Positions 46,792 through 59,131 of a DNA stretch of 64,000 nucleotides are shown one piece after another. Within the stretch, counting starts at the first letter, position 1. Each line of letters opens with the position of its first letter. This DNA comes from Ovis canadensis (Eukaryota > Chordata > Mammalia > Artiodactyla > Bovidae): assembly GCF_042477335.2 (NCBI RefSeq), contig NC_091255.1:48586501-48650500 (forward strand). Direction: 5' to 3'. The position numbers and the translations under genes are program-made. Under the pieces are notes generated by a model. The model searched no databases and was not told the DNA's origin. It was given only the letters and a program-made list of their open reading frames with translations.

Positions 46792-46975
46792 ATTTTTAGT
46801 CATAATGTACAGTTTTTTATACATTGTTGGATTTGATTTGCTAATATTCTGTTGACGATTTTTGCATTTATTTTATGAGACATATTATATTAGTCTGCAG
46901 TTTTCCTTATACCATTATCTGTGTTTTAGTACTAGGGTTATTTTTTGTTAGTGTTAACATTGTAGATATGTGTGT

Positions 46976-48528
46976 CAGTCGGGTCCAATCAGGAGACAGA
47001 AAACGTGAAGCATTTTGAACAGGGAAATTTTAATATAAAGAATTGTTAACCATAACGGGATTAGAATAACAAGGAATTGGATAGTAAGATGTAGGGAACC
47101 CTGAAGACTGCTACAAAACCACACAAGGAAGAAGGGCTGGTGAAGCTACTGGCCACCTTGCGCTGCAGGATGTGGCCAGTGGAGACACTGCACATGCTGC
47201 AGGGGCCTGTCAAGGGAACAACCTGCTGCTTTTTGATGTCAGCTCAGTTTGGCGTTTCCTTCCCTCTCCTTAGAAAATCCTGCAGTGTGTAGGCACTGCT
47301 CTTGAGTTTGAGAATTCCTTTTTTTTTCCTAAGCCACAAAGCAATTTTCTCTTATATTTTGTTTTACATCCTCCAGTGCCCCTGTACTCTTTAGGTTGCT
47401 CCTGTGTTTGCTTAACTGTGTTTGGTTAACTGTGTTCACCGTTAGCAGACTTCCCTTACCCCATAGTTCATGCATCTGATAAATGTTTCTCAGGTACTTC
47501 TTGATTTCCTCCTTTAGTTTCAGAAGCTTCTTCATTCCCCTTGAAAGGAAGAACCATAGATAAACTGACAGATTAGTGTGATTACCTCTATGAGTAGAAA
47601 TAGTTTAATAGTCAAAAGCAAAACCTGATCTCAAGAAACATTAATTTTTAAGTTACAATAATGGGGGAAAACATATCACTACCAGGTTTGTGCAGGTGTC
47701 AGTGGCCTAGAGTGGAAGTTATTTTCTATCACAGCAGGCTTATTGTTTCACCAATAACCCATTCCTCACAATTGAAAATTAAGTAGCCAAAGAAAGAATT
47801 TTTGTATTTCTCACTGGGCCAGAGATTGTAACTATTGCAAAGTAATATAACTGCAGCAGCTCTTGCACAGTAATGAATTGTGTAGGTCTGAAGGACCCTA
47901 AGGTTGCAGAAACATGATTGGTGCCAAAGTATGGTTGCTGAGTGGCAGTGTTTATTTTGAAGACTGCTAGATATGTGAGTTGAAGTTTGGATAAACAGAT
48001 ATAGTATTATCACTTTGGGTCATCCCAGGGTAACGCATCTAGTATCAAAATCTGTAAACAAATAGACCACAGTGAAGGTATTTGGAAAACAAAGACGGTA
48101 AGGAAATCGGGAAGCAAAAAGAAAAGAAAGTGGCTTTAAGCACAAAACTTGGACTGGAGAGCTCTAATTTAGGCTCCTGGACCCTACCTCATTTCTGTTA
48201 TCTGGAATGTGACTCAAGCAGAAGAAAGTCAACCAAATTTGTAAATGCAGAAGAAAGACTAAATTGAGGATGGAGGTATGTGTGTCTGCCTCCCTCGTCT
48301 TTCTCATGGCCCAGCTGATGAAGTCTAATGTCCAATGTCCAAAGCATCTTGCAAACTATGTCTCCCTTGAATGACAGAAAGCAAGTGAGAAAGATGTCTG
48401 CAGTCTACAATGGAAAGACCTTGGCTTTCTGATTCTAGTCCTGACTGGATCATTTTCTATCTTGTCAAAGACCATTTTCTCATCCCTGCTGTGGGGAATC
48501 TAATTAATACCAGGCTCAGCCCCTCTTA
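46976..48528. other. Intergenic stretch between L1M and the SCAMP2 retrocopy
   Basis: No exon, open frame with known similarity, or RNA gene recognised. The start (about 46980-47300) resembles an old retroelement (GTCCAATCAGGAGACAGAAA) I cannot name. The rest is unassigned. Confidence 0.5.
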
Positions 48529-48538
48529 ATGTAATCTT
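48529..48538 (+). repeat. Target-site duplication, left copy (SCAMP2 retrocopy)
   Basis: ATGTAATCTT, identical to 51050-51059, directly adjoining the poly(T) that is the retrocopy's poly(A) tail on the minus strand. Confidence 0.88.
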
Positions 48539-51049
48539 TTTTTTTTTTTGTCTGGAAATGTCTTTTGTTTTTATTTAAGGACAAAATCGAGACATAACAT
48601 ATACATTTGTACACGGAGAAAAAAAAAATACCAGAAAGGAGTTTACAAAACCTTGGTCCCTGCCATCCTTATTCAGTGGCTCTGGGGCTGTGTCAGCTGG
48701 CAGCTTCAGGGCTACCTCTGGGTAGGCCCCAGATGCCCTGGGTTGGACAGCTTTTTGAGAAGTCCCCTCAGTCTACCCACCCACTCCTACCATCTCTGGA
48801 GGACAGGATACAGGTTTTAACCTTGAACTCCTAAGCACCCATCAGAGTGACTCAACTCCTGGGGAATCCCCAGGACTAGTGGAAGGTGATCTAGATTCTG
48901 TTTGGGGAGTATGGGAGAACCCTGGGGGATTAGTCTGGAACACTTAAAAAGGTGGCTTGAAGAATGAAGTTCTGAAATCATTCCCCTTGCCCTCCCTAAG
49001 AGTCATACAAGCTAGATACTGCTGATGGTGGGGAGCAGGGATGGGCAAGAATATGAGGCCAAGCTAAAGGGCAGCTGTCCCTCAGAAAGAGAGGAAATCA
49101 AAATGAATAGGGCCAAACAAACCACACCAGGACAATCAGACCCACCCTAATACAAGACTGCCAAAAGCTGGGCAAGACAACTTCGGGTCAGTGTCCTCTA
49201 TCCCTCTCCATCCCCAAATCCCAACCAACCCCATTGCACATTCAGTAAGTCTAAACAGGGAAGGGCTTAAGAAGGGCCCCAGAGGGCACCATGTACTGCC
49301 CACATTGGGAGGATGCGGGGGCCTAAAGGGCTAGGAAACTGTTAGAAACATGAGGCAGGACAGAGGCTGGAAGCCCAGCGTTCATCCTAGAGTGATCTGA
49401 GGAAGAGCCCAGACTGCAGCTCATCTAAAGGGGAGCCCTTAGGAGGCTCCCAAAGTCTGAGCAGGAGGGAAGGGCAGGACTGTGGAAGTCACAGGCTGGG
49501 TCCATGAAGCCAGATTCTGGTCAGGCCTGCTGGGGAGGAGTGGAATCTCAGGACTCCAGCAGAAATAAAACCCCAGGTGGTTGGGCCCAGGACAGCCAGT
49601 GATCCCAAGTGTGTATGTTTGTGTTTGTATGTGTGTGAGTACACATGTGTATCTGTGTATGGGAAGAAGAGAACTTCAGTCCCACTGCTTCCAAAGAGAT
49701 AAAAAAGTCCTATCAAACCACCACCAGAGAAGAAAAGACAGCTCTTTTTTTCCCTCTCTCTTGCGTAAAAAAAAGTTCCTGTCTCTCCCTCCCCTTTCCT
49801 CAGGTGGAAGAGAGAGATGATTGCTGAGGGAGGAAGAAGAGCCATGGGCAAGACCCTCCCCAGGTCTGTGCTGGGCATACCCAATAGTTAGGGCACCCAT
49901 GGAAAGTGCAGCTCAGAAGGTAGGTGAGAGAGAAGGCCAGGGCAGAGGGCGGACTCAGGAGGACTAATTCCCCTGGAACGCTCCTTGGGCAGCAGATGAG
50001 GCAGCACTGCAGAAGGTCCTGCTACTGAAGATGCCCTGGGAAAACTCCTCCTGGGCCTGCTGGAAGCTGGCCCCCGTCCTGCGGTACAGGGAGTGCACCC
50101 GCTTCAGGAGGAAGAGTGAGAGCACGGCACAGAGGGTGAAGAAGCCACCCACCACCATCATGATGACTGACACAGCCAAGTTGTGCTTCATCGTAGACAG
50201 GGCTGCAATCCAGCCACTGTCCCCAAAGCTAGGGATGCCGATCCACTGGATAATGTAGATTTGACAGAAAAATACAAAGAAGAACACGAAGAAGCTGAAA
50301 GAGTTGTCAGACCTGAAAGCCTTATAGGTGGGTCGATACCAACAAAGGAAGGCACAGCGGGTGAAGATCACAAACCACAGGATGGGAGGCCAAAGTCTAC
50401 TCCCCTGGAGGTGTTGACTAAGAACCAGGTCAGGCAGGCAAGCAGATTCAGAAACAGTGTCACTGAATGCAGCATCCAGAGATAGGAGAGCATCCTGCAT
50501 ATCCGGTGGTAGTCGGCAGGGATCTCTGTGGAGAAGTCCTGATAGAAGCAGGGTTTGACAGGGCAGCACACAGGCAGGGGCGGCCGGTTGTTCTCTCTGG
50601 CATGTAAGTTGGCCACCGTGTTCTGAAGCTCCCGCTCCTTCCGTTCCAGCTCGGCCGCTTTCCTGTCCAGTTCTTCCTGCTGCCGGAGCAGGCTTGCCTG
50701 GGCTGCAGAGGCCACAGCCTGGGGGGTTGGCTGGGTGGGCTCCACTGAGGGTTGGAAAACTGCCGGCTGCGAGGGCCCGGGCATCTGTGAGACAGGAACC
50801 GTCGTCGCTGCATTTGTCTCTGAGAAAGGGTTGAATTCAGCCAGGCCTCCTTGTGGGGCATTGGTCAGCTGGGTCACAGAGGGATCCTGGAAGGGGTTTA
50901 CGTCCACTGGGTCCGTGAAGGGATTGGTGTCGAAGGACGACATGGCGGTCGGGGGCCGATGAGCGAGCTCCGAGAGCACTTCTGCCTCCGGGCACCCAGA
51001 CCCAGCGGCGCTCTCCGTGCAGACCCTCCACTTCCGGGAGCGAGGCACT
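48539..51049 (-). pseudogene. SCAMP2: SCAMP2 processed pseudogene (retrocopy)
   Basis: Intronless copy of SCAMP2, a four-helix secretory carrier membrane protein of recycling vesicles. The coding region runs 50943 to 49964 (minus). The ATG in CCGCCATG gives MSSFDTNPF, three NPF motifs (TNPFTD, VNPFQD, FNPFSE), a coiled-coil (EELDRKAAELERKERELQN), the conserved CPVKPCFYQDFSTEIPADY and the first membrane helix (TLFLNLLACLTWF). One base is lost near 50383-50388 (GGCCTCCCATCC), so the frame shifts after VDFGL. The second frame then carries the remaining helices and the end GASFQQAQEEFSQGIFSSRT. Compared with my recollection of human SCAMP2, small in-frame losses follow FCQ and IAALST. A 1.4 kb 3'UTR, AATAAA (48570-48575), a poly(A) tail and a 10 bp duplication prove retroposition. 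Not expected to make full-length protein. Confidence 0.95.
48570..48575 (-). terminator. SCAMP2: Polyadenylation signal carried by the SCAMP2 retrocopy
   Basis: AATAAA on the minus strand about 20 bases before the A-tail at 48539-48549, inherited from the parent mRNA. Confidence 0.8.
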
Positions 51050-51059
51050 ATGTAATCTT
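51050..51059 (+). repeat. Target-site duplication, right copy (SCAMP2 retrocopy)
   Basis: ATGTAATCTT next to the retrocopy's 5'UTR end (minus-strand start at about 51049). The pair implies a full-length or near full-length mRNA copy. Confidence 0.88.
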
Positions 51060-51230
51060 ATCGTTTATATGAAAGAGCTATGTAGACCATAAAACACCAA
51101 CAGTTTTAAGGCTCTGTATTAGCTTTGTGGTGGTGGTGGTTGCTCAGTCATTCCTCCTTTGTGGGCCTGTGATAAACAATGGAGTAATTCTACACAGCTA
51201 GGAATCCAGCGCTTTCACCATAATTTGCAT

Positions 51231-51528
51231 TATTGTTGTTCACTCAGTTGTGTCCGATTCTTTGTGACACCATGGATTGCAGCACGCCAGGCTTCCCTGT
51301 CCTTCACCATCTCCCAGAGCTTGCTCAAACCCATGTCCATAGCGTCGGTGATGCCGTCCAACCATCTCATCCCGTCATCCCCTTCTCATGCCTTCAATCT
51401 TTCCCAGCATCAGGGTCTTTTCCAGTGAGTCAGTTTTTTGCATCAAGGGGCCAAAGTATTGAAGCTTCAGCTTCAGCGGGAGTCCTTCCAGTGAATATTC
51501 AGGGTTGATTTCCTTTAGCGTTGACTGG
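51231..51528 (-). mobile_element. BovB LINE 3' fragment
   Basis: Antisense BovB C-terminal end, from TTCACTCAGTTGTGTCCGAT to CCTTTAGCGTTGACTGG. The 10 bp duplication TAATTTGCAT at 51221-51230 and 51529-51538 is exact. Confidence 0.92.
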
Positions 51529-52179
51529 TAATTTGCATACATTCTATCAATAAACTTTTATTTACTATAGGTCCAGTGTTCAGTAGTCTCGGTCCCTGTC
51601 ACCAGGAAAGGCCCAGACTAGTGTCTGAGACAAATAAACACTGCAATTAAGTGCCGTTGTGACTTAGATAGTAGCTCTGTCCTTTGGATGTTTAGGTGGT
51701 AGATTTGAGGTAAGATTTCAGAAGACAGGCAGAGGAAGAATTATACTGCCTCGACACACAAAAAGCTTAAAATGAAACAATAAGCATCACCATTCTTTTT
51801 TTTTTTACCACTGTTATTGTGAAATATAACATGCATACAGAAAAGTGCATTAAACACTAATTTACTGTTTAACATAATTATCAAACATCTGAAATACCCA
51901 CCACACAGTGAAGAAATAAAATATTTCTACCATCCTCAAAATCCACCCCTTTACCATGTGCCTGTCCCTGATCTTATCATTCCTCCAGAGGAGGAATGAT
52001 AATAATTATTTCCTGCCTTTTCTTAGAGTTTTATCACCAAAGTTGGATCCCTAAACCATAAAGTTTCTCTGTTTTTGAACATAATGGAATCAGAATGAAT
52101 ATACTCTTTTATGCCTTGATTCTTTCTAAAGATTACTCTCACATAGAGTTAGTTCACTTATACTTTTGCTATATAGTAT

Positions 52180-53045
52180 CAGTTCAGTTCAGTTGCTCAG
52201 TCATGTCCGACTCTTTGTGAACCCATGAATCACAGCACGCCAGGCCTCCCTGTCCATCACCAACTCCCGGAGCTCACTCAAGCTCACGTCCATCAAGTCC
52301 ATGATGACATACAGCCATCTCATCCTCTGTCATCCCCTTCTCCTCCTGCCCCCAATCCCTCCCAGCATCAGAGTCTTTTCCAAGGAGTCAACTCTTCGCA
52401 TGAGGTGGCCAAAGTATTGGAGTTTCAGCTTCAGCATCAGTCCTTCCAATGAACCCAGGACTGATCTCCTTTAGGATGGACTGGTTGGATCTCCTTGCAG
52501 TCCAAGGGACTCTCAAGAGTCTTCTCCAAAACCACAGTTCAAAAGCATCAATTCTTTGGCACTCAGCTTTCTTCACAGTCCAACTTTCACATCCATACAT
52601 GACCACTGGAAAAACCCATAGCCTTGACTAGATGGACCTTTGTTGACAAAGTGATGTCTCTACTTTTCAATATGCTGTCTAGGTTGGTCATAACTTTCCT
52701 TCCAAGGAGTAAGCGTCTTTTAATTTCATGGCTGCAGTCACCATCTGCAGTGATTTTGGAGCCCCCCAAAATAAAGTCTGACACTGTTTCCACTGTTTCC
52801 CCATCTATTTCCCATGAAGTGATGGGACCAGATGCCATGATCTTCGTTTTCTGAATGTTGAGCTTTAAGCCAACTTTTTCACTCTCCTCTTTCACTTTCA
52901 TCAAGAGGCTTTTTAGTTCCTCTTCACTTTCTGCCATAAAGGTGGTGTCATCTGCATATCTGAGGTTATTGATATTTCTCCCTGCAATCTTGATTCCAGC
53001 TTGTGCTTCTTCCAGCCCAGGGTTTCTCACGATGTACTCTGCCAT
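52180..53045 (-). mobile_element. BovB LINE, 5'-truncated, 866 bp
   Basis: The minus strand encodes the BovB RT region: an open frame over 52587-53045 with [20 protein letters not shown], then a shifted frame with [10 protein letters not shown] and [20 protein letters not shown]. The 3' tip CAGTTCAGTTCAGTTGCTCA lies at the left. Inserted in the long antisense L1M. Confidence 0.92.
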
Positions 53046-54444
53046 TATATAAATATACCACAGTTTGTTTATCCATTCTATTGTTGGGGAACACTAAAGT
53101 TGTTTCTGTTTTGACTGTTACAACATCCTACTAAGTAAAATTCTTTATATACCATGTGATGCATATGTTCACAAGTTTTTCTAGAGTTTATACCTAGCAG
53201 TCAAATTTTGGGGTTATAGGGTATGTCAGTGTTCCATTTGTAATGATGAACTGCTATTCAAAGAGTTTGTACTAATTTATCTTCCCAATGATAGTGTATG
53301 GAAGTTCTCGTTGTTTCAGATACTTACCAACATTTGGTATTGTGAGACCTTTAATCCTTTTCCACACTGGTAATTGAGTAAATAGTATCTCCTGGAGATT
53401 TTTATTTATGTTTCCTGATTACTAATCAGGTTAATCATCATTTCATGTTTGTTAGCCATTAGGATTCTTTTTCCAAATATTCTTTAGAACACTTTTGACT
53501 CTCTTTGTATTGAGTCGTCTTTTTTATTGATTGGTACAAGCTCCTTATACTGGCTCTTATTATTTTGTGAGTTACAAGTTTTAAATATCTTCTCCATGCT
53601 ATAGTTTGTCTTTTCACCTCTTTATGATATCTTTTGATAAACAAATGTTTTTGTTTTGTTTCTTTGGGGTTTTTATTTATTTTTGGCTGTGCTGCACAGC
53701 TCAACGGTGGGATCTTAATTCCCTGACCAGGGATTGAATCTGCGCCATTGGCAGTCAAAGCGCAGAGTCCTAACCATTGGACTGCCAGGGAATTCCCTTG
53801 AACAAGCGTTTTTAATGTTAATATAGACTTGCCTTCACATTTAGATCTAAATTCTAACTGGAATTAATTTTATATATGCTGTGTGCTAGGCATTGTTTAT
53901 AATTTTTTATCTATATGGTTACTCAATTGTACTGACACCACTTACTGAAAAATCTAGCCGTTCCCCAGTGCTCTGCAATGATACCTCTCTCATATAGCAC
54001 AGGTCCGTTTATGCATGAGAATCTATGTCTGAGATGTCTCTTCTATTTTTCTATTTGTCTCTCCCTGCTCTAATGCTACACCAAAATATTACAGTTTTTA
54101 TCTGGTAGAGCAAGTTTTTCCATCTTGTTTTTCAAGAATATCATGGCTATTTGTGCCTCTTTACACTTCCATATAAGTGGAAGTGGATAACTTATTAAGT
54201 TATATGCACAGAAATGTTGGGATTTTTGTTGAGATTGCATTGAATCCATAAATTATTTTGGAAGATTTCAAATTTTTGCAATATAGTGGCTTCTAACCCT
54301 TCAACACTGTATTCCTTCTTTAAGTCTCCTAGGTCTCTCAATAAAAGTTTATAACTTAATGTGTCTTTCAGGCTTTTTGTTAGATATATTCCTAGGTATT
54401 TCACATTTTTGGTGCTATTATAATTGGTATTTTTAAATTTCATG

Positions 54445-54705
54445 TTCAGTTCAGTCGCTTAGTTGTGTCTGACTCTTTGCAACCCCATGAATCGCAGCAT
54501 GCCAGGCCTCCATGTCCATCACCAACTCCCAGAGTTCACTCAGATTCACATCCATCGAGTCAGTGATGCCATCCAGCCATCTCATCCTCTGTCGTCCCCT
54601 TCTCCTCCTGCCCCCAATCCCTCCCAGCATCAGAGTCTTTTCCAATGAGTCAACTCTTCTCATGAGGTGGCCAAAGTACTGGAGTTTCAGCTTTAGCATC
54701 ATTCC
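54445..54705 (-). mobile_element. BovB LINE 3' fragment
   Basis: TTCAGTTCAGTCGCTTAGTT to CAGCTTTAGCATCATTCC. A short direct repeat TTCATG flanks it (54439-54444, 54706-54711). Confidence 0.88.
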
Positions 54706-55136
54706 TTCATGAAATTGTATATATATAAATACAATTGGTTTATATATATTTTAGCAAATTACTAAATTATCTTATTCCTTTTAATAATCTATAGACTCTT
54801 TTGGACTTACTATATACAAATTAGATCATCTGCAAGTAATACAATTTTCTTTTTTGGCAATTTTCTTTTTAAAACAGTAACCTTACATATTTTGTTTCTC
54901 TTTTGGCTTCCTATACTTGCTAGACCATCTATGTAATGTCAAATCAATAAAGGCAGTGGCAGTAGGCATCCTTGTCTTGCTTCTGATTGAGAGAGAAAAC
55001 TTATTTCACTCCATTAAATATGATATTTACTGTAGGTATTTTATAATATGTGTATCAGATTAAAGACATCTGTTTTATTCTTGTTTCTCTAGTAGGAATT
55101 TTTTATGCACTTTTTTCCTTCAAAACAAACAACTTT

Positions 55137-55915
55137 TTAAAAATTTTATTCAAGTATAGTTGACTTACAGTGTTGTATTAGTTTCTGGTGTACAGCAAAG
55201 TGATTCAGTTATATATATATTATATATTATACACACACATATGTACATTCTTTTTCATATGCTTTCCTATTATGGTTTAGCACAGGATATTGAATATAGT
55301 TCCCTATGCTATATAGTAGGACCTTGTCGTTCATCCATTCTCTACATAACAGTTTGCATCTGCTTATCCCAAACTCCGAATCTATCCCTCTCCTATCCCT
55401 TCCTCCCCTTGGCAACCACCAAGTCTGTCCTCTGTGTCCATGAATGTTTCGTAGATAAGGTTACTTGTGTCAGATTTCAGAGTCCACATTTAAGTGATAG
55501 TATATGGTGTTAAAGCAAACAACTTCTTATTGAAGACTAGTTGATATGCGATATTGTATTAGTTTCAGATGTACAGGAAAGTGATTCTGTTATATATATT
55601 CCAGAAATATATATCTATTCTTTACAGATTCTTTCCCACTATAGGTTATTACAAAACATTGACTATAGTTCCCTGTGCTATATAGTAGGTCCTTGTTGTT
55701 TATTTGTTTTATATATAGTAGTATGTATCTACTCCTAATCCCAAACTCCTGATTTACCCTCCCCCACTCTTTCCTCCTTTGGTAACCATAAATGTATTTC
55801 CTATGTGTATGAGTGTATTGTAAATTATGTCACTTGTATCATTTTTGTAGAATCCACATGTAAGTGATAGTATATGATATTTGTCTTTGTCTGACTTCAC
55901 TTTGTACGATAATCT
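55137..55915 (-). mobile_element. Two tandem antisense L1 3' ends nested in L1M
   Basis: Copy A (55137-55515) and copy B (55516-55915) are homologous. Each begins AACTT..TT after CAAACAAC, shares TTGTATTAGTTTC..TGTACAG.AAAGTGATTC, then CTATATAGTAGG(A/T)CCTTGT and a CCACATxTAAGTGATAGTAT end. They interrupt the old L1M ORF2, which continues at about 55920. Confidence 0.75.
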
Positions 55916-56534
55916 CTAGGTCCATTTTAGGCATTTTTATCAAGAATGAAAATTGAATTTTATCAAGTGCTTTTTCTGTATCTACTGAGGTGGTCATGTC
56001 ACCTTTCTTCCTAAACTTTCAATGGGATGAATTACATAAATTGATTTCTTACTGTTAAGCTAACCTTGAAGTCCTAGACAAACCTAACTTAGTCTTAATG
56101 TAGTCTTCTTTTTATTTCTTGGTTTGCTATTCATTTTCTATTTTTGCATCTAAGTTTATGTGTGAGACTGGCCTGCATTTTTCTTTCTCATGTTCATGTT
56201 AGATTTTGCTAGCATTGTAAACAATTTGGAAAGTGTTGCCTTTTTTAATTCTCTGGAAGAGTGTGTATAATGTTGGAATTCTTTATTCTTGAATACTTCA
56301 TTGAATTTACTGGAGAAACCGTCTGAACTTAGAATTTTTGTGGGAAGATATTTTACTGTTGATATAATGTCCTTTGTAGTTATAGGATTTTTCATATTTT
56401 CTGTTTCTTCTTGGGTTAGTTTTAGCAGTTATACTTTTCTAGGATAGTTCTTATTTAACCTAAAATCTTAAATTTATTGGCACAATGTTGTTCTACTATC
56501 CTTTTATCTGTTTAATGCCTGTAGCATCTATAGT

Positions 56535-56749
56535 GGGCTTCCCTGGTGGCTCAGATGGTAAAGAATCCGCTGCAATGCAGGAGACCCAGGTTCGATCCCT
56601 GGGTTGGGAAGATGCCCTGGAGAAGGGAATGGCAACTCACTCCAGTATTCTTGCCTGGAGAATTCCATGGGCAAAGGAGCCTGTTGGACAGGGATCGCAG
56701 TCCATGGGGTCGCAAAGAGTCAGACATGATTGAGCGACTAACACACACA
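56535..56749 (+). mobile_element. Bov-tA2-type SINE, full length
   Basis: GGGCTTCCCTGGTGGCTCAG head, GTTCGATCCCTGGGTTGGGA, tail GACATGATTGAGCGACTAAC plus (AC)n. The 13 bp duplication TAGCATCTATAGT at 56522-56534 and 56750-56762 is perfect. One of the least diverged copies in the window. Confidence 0.95.
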
Positions 56750-57112
56750 TAGCATCTATAGTACTGTCTCCTTTGCTTTTTTGAAATTGGTTATAGGTGC
56801 TTTCTCCCTTTTTCTTTTTATCACTCTTCTCAGAGATTTGTCTATTTTATTACTGATTTCAAAGATCCAATATCTGTCTTTATTGAACCTCTTTATTATT
56901 TATTTACTACTTTATATTTGCTGTGCCCTTTCTTTCCTTCCATTTATTTAGATTTATTTTGCTAATTTTTTTTTTAGTTCCTTGACATAGATACCTAATT
57001 CTTTGATTTTTTCTTTTAAGCCTTTCTTCTTTCACATAAACAATTAAGGTTATACATACATATTCTGTTCTCTAAAATATCAGCTTTAGCTAATCTTACA
57101 AGGTTTGGGGTT

Positions 57113-57418
57113 TTTTTTTTTAGCTGCCCTGGGTCTTTATTGCTGCACTTGGGCTTTCTCTAGTTGTGGTGCGTGGGTTTCTCATTGTGGTGACTTCTCT
57201 TGTTGCAGGGCACAGGCTGTCGGGCACATGGAGTGCAACAGTTGTGGCCCGCAAGCTCAGTGGTTGTGGTTTGAGGGCTCTAGAGCGCCAGCTTAATAGT
57301 TGTGGTGCACAGGCTTAGTTGCCCAAGGCATGTAGAACCTTATTTCCTGGACTGGGGATCCAGTTGATGTCCCTTGCACTTGCAGGAGGACTCTCAACTC
57401 CTGGGCCACCAGGGAAGT
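57113..57418 (-). mobile_element. Long CHR-type SINE
   Basis: Antisense: CTTTATTGCTGCACTTGGGC, TGACTTCTCTTGTTGCAGGG, AGTTGATGTCCCTTGCACTT, GGGCCACCAGGGAAGTCAC. Confidence 0.86.
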
Positions 57419-58380
57419 CACCTTACAAGTTTGATATGTATATTTTTATTGCTAAAAGTTTTATTCTTCAGTTATTGTTGGGTATAGCTTTCTAAATATG
57501 TCCATCAGATCAAGTTTGTTAATTATGTTGTTCAAATCATCTGTATCACTGACATTTTAGCTGCTTATTCTATAAATTACTAAGAGGAGTGTGTTAAAAT
57601 CTTCACAGTAGTTTTGTACTTGACTATTTTGTTGTCTGTCAATGTTTGCTTTCTATATTTTGAGATTATATTATTATGTACATAGCAATTCAAAATTGTT
57701 GTATCTTCTTGGTAAATTGAAATTTTTATCATTGTGAAGTGGTCTTCTTTGCCACTAATAATGCTTAATACCTCAAGTTTGTTTTGCCTAATATTAACAT
57801 AACTATACCAGTTTCTTCTTGGCTAGTATTTACAGAGCTAATGTTTTTCTACCACTTTATTTTCAATATTTTATATCTGTATGTTATATAGATGTCTTAC
57901 AAACTGTAAATAGATAAATGTATCCATTCTGACAATATTACATTGTCACTGCATCATTTAGCCCTGTATACATGTAATTTCTAATACATTTGGATTTCAT
58001 TCCACCATTTTCTTTGGGGTTTTTTGTTTCACCTGTTTAAGGTTTCATTTTCCCTTGTTTAATGTATTCTTTTTGTTGATCATCTTTTTATCACTCTGCT
58101 TTTTTCCCTCCACTCATCTGTTCCCTAGTCTTTGGTGGTTACCTTAAAAATTATAGAATACATACAATATCATCAAAGTCTAAAAGTAAGCAATATCTTT
58201 TCTCTTTTCCCAAAGATAAAACCCTTTGAACACTTTAAATTTATTATATTATTATCCTGCATTTAACATCAAAAGATGCTATTAATAGTTTTATTATTTC
58301 TATATATAATTACTGCTCTTTGAGATGTAACCATATATTTACCAGGATAATAAATAACCTAGCTTGCCACTACCAGAAAC

Positions 58381-59125
58381 AACATTGGCATCACCATTCT
58401 TGAGTGTTTCTCACCTTTCCACATCGAGGAGTTTTTATTATTTCATCTAGCCTCAGTCTCTCTCTGCCTTTCTTGTGCTTCCCTTTAGCTCCATTCTCTC
58501 TCCTTTCAATGTTCCTCTCCTCCATCTTAGGAGCAAAATCAATAAATTCCTCAATTTGTTACCTGCAAGGTAGTTTTCCCTCTTCTCCAAGATCTGTTGA
58601 CATCCAACTCTATCTATCCCAAGGTGGCTTAACTTGCATTTCTCCAAAATGGTTTCCTTCCCAACAGGGTCTCTAACTCAGATTGGAGAGATGTTGAAAC
58701 TGTCAGAAGTGGGTACTGCTTGAGCTACGAGTTCAGAAGAATGAGTACAAGTTAGTAGAATCTCTCACATCCCTCCAAGCTCACATAATGACTGTTCTGA
58801 CTGTCCCCATTTCAAAACCATCCCTTCACCAGTTTCAGGTTCTGGAGCAGGAAATTCCTTACAGACTTAAACAGTTAATGTATTGAGCTTCACTCTGGAA
58901 TCAGAAATGTGAGATGAAAAGGAGAGAAATCAGCAGATCAAATATGAACCTCAGACTTCTGGGTTAGTTTAATCTCCTTTAGACAAGTAGTCCCTTGCTT
59001 GCACTCTAAGAGGACAGAGAAAAAAATCTTAATGACAACTGGTTGAGACAGCCTCATGAAATTCTGAATGTGTCTCCCAAACTTCCCCCAACTCAAAGGC
59101 ACTTTGGAAAAGGGCCCTATTAAAG
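58381..59125. other. Intergenic, no feature recognised
   Basis: Pyrimidine-rich then mixed sequence without a recognisable exon, RNA gene or named repeat. It may be an old LTR or L1 5' part, but I see no diagnostic ends. Confidence 0.4.
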
Positions 59126-59131
59126 TGGCTC

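Larger units (their letters stand above)
43080..46975 (-). mobile_element. Old L1M LINE, antisense, shredded by five insertions
   Basis: Antisense L1 3'UTR and ORF2 throughout (TTACATTCCCACTGCGATGG near 43849 marks the ORF2 end; CATCCTTGTCTTGTTTCTAG near 46183; TGTTGATAGATAAATCGA near 46356). Interrupted by SINE or BovB copies at 44247-44573, 44926-45213, 45288-45564, 45606-45893 and 46424-46791. No intact frame. Confidence 0.78.
51800..58380 (-). mobile_element. Long old L1M, antisense, with nested insertions
   Basis: Antisense L1 3'UTR (51.8-52.18 kb; GAAATATAACATGCATACAG) followed rightwards by progressively more 5' ORF2 sequence: GATTGCATTGAATCCATAAA near 54232, AGGCATCCTTGTCTTGCTTC near 54965, TATCAAGTGCTTTTTCTGTA near 55962, ATTTATTTTGCTAATTTTTT near 56952. 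Interrupted by BovB at 52180-53045 and 54445-54705, two L1 3' ends at 55137-55915, a Bov-tA at 56535-56749 and a CHR at 57113-57418. All frames broken. Confidence 0.72.

Noticed and set aside
49489-49884. 131-codon minus-strand frame near SCAMP2
   Set aside because: Lies in the 3'UTR of the SCAMP2 retrocopy; no similarity to a known protein.
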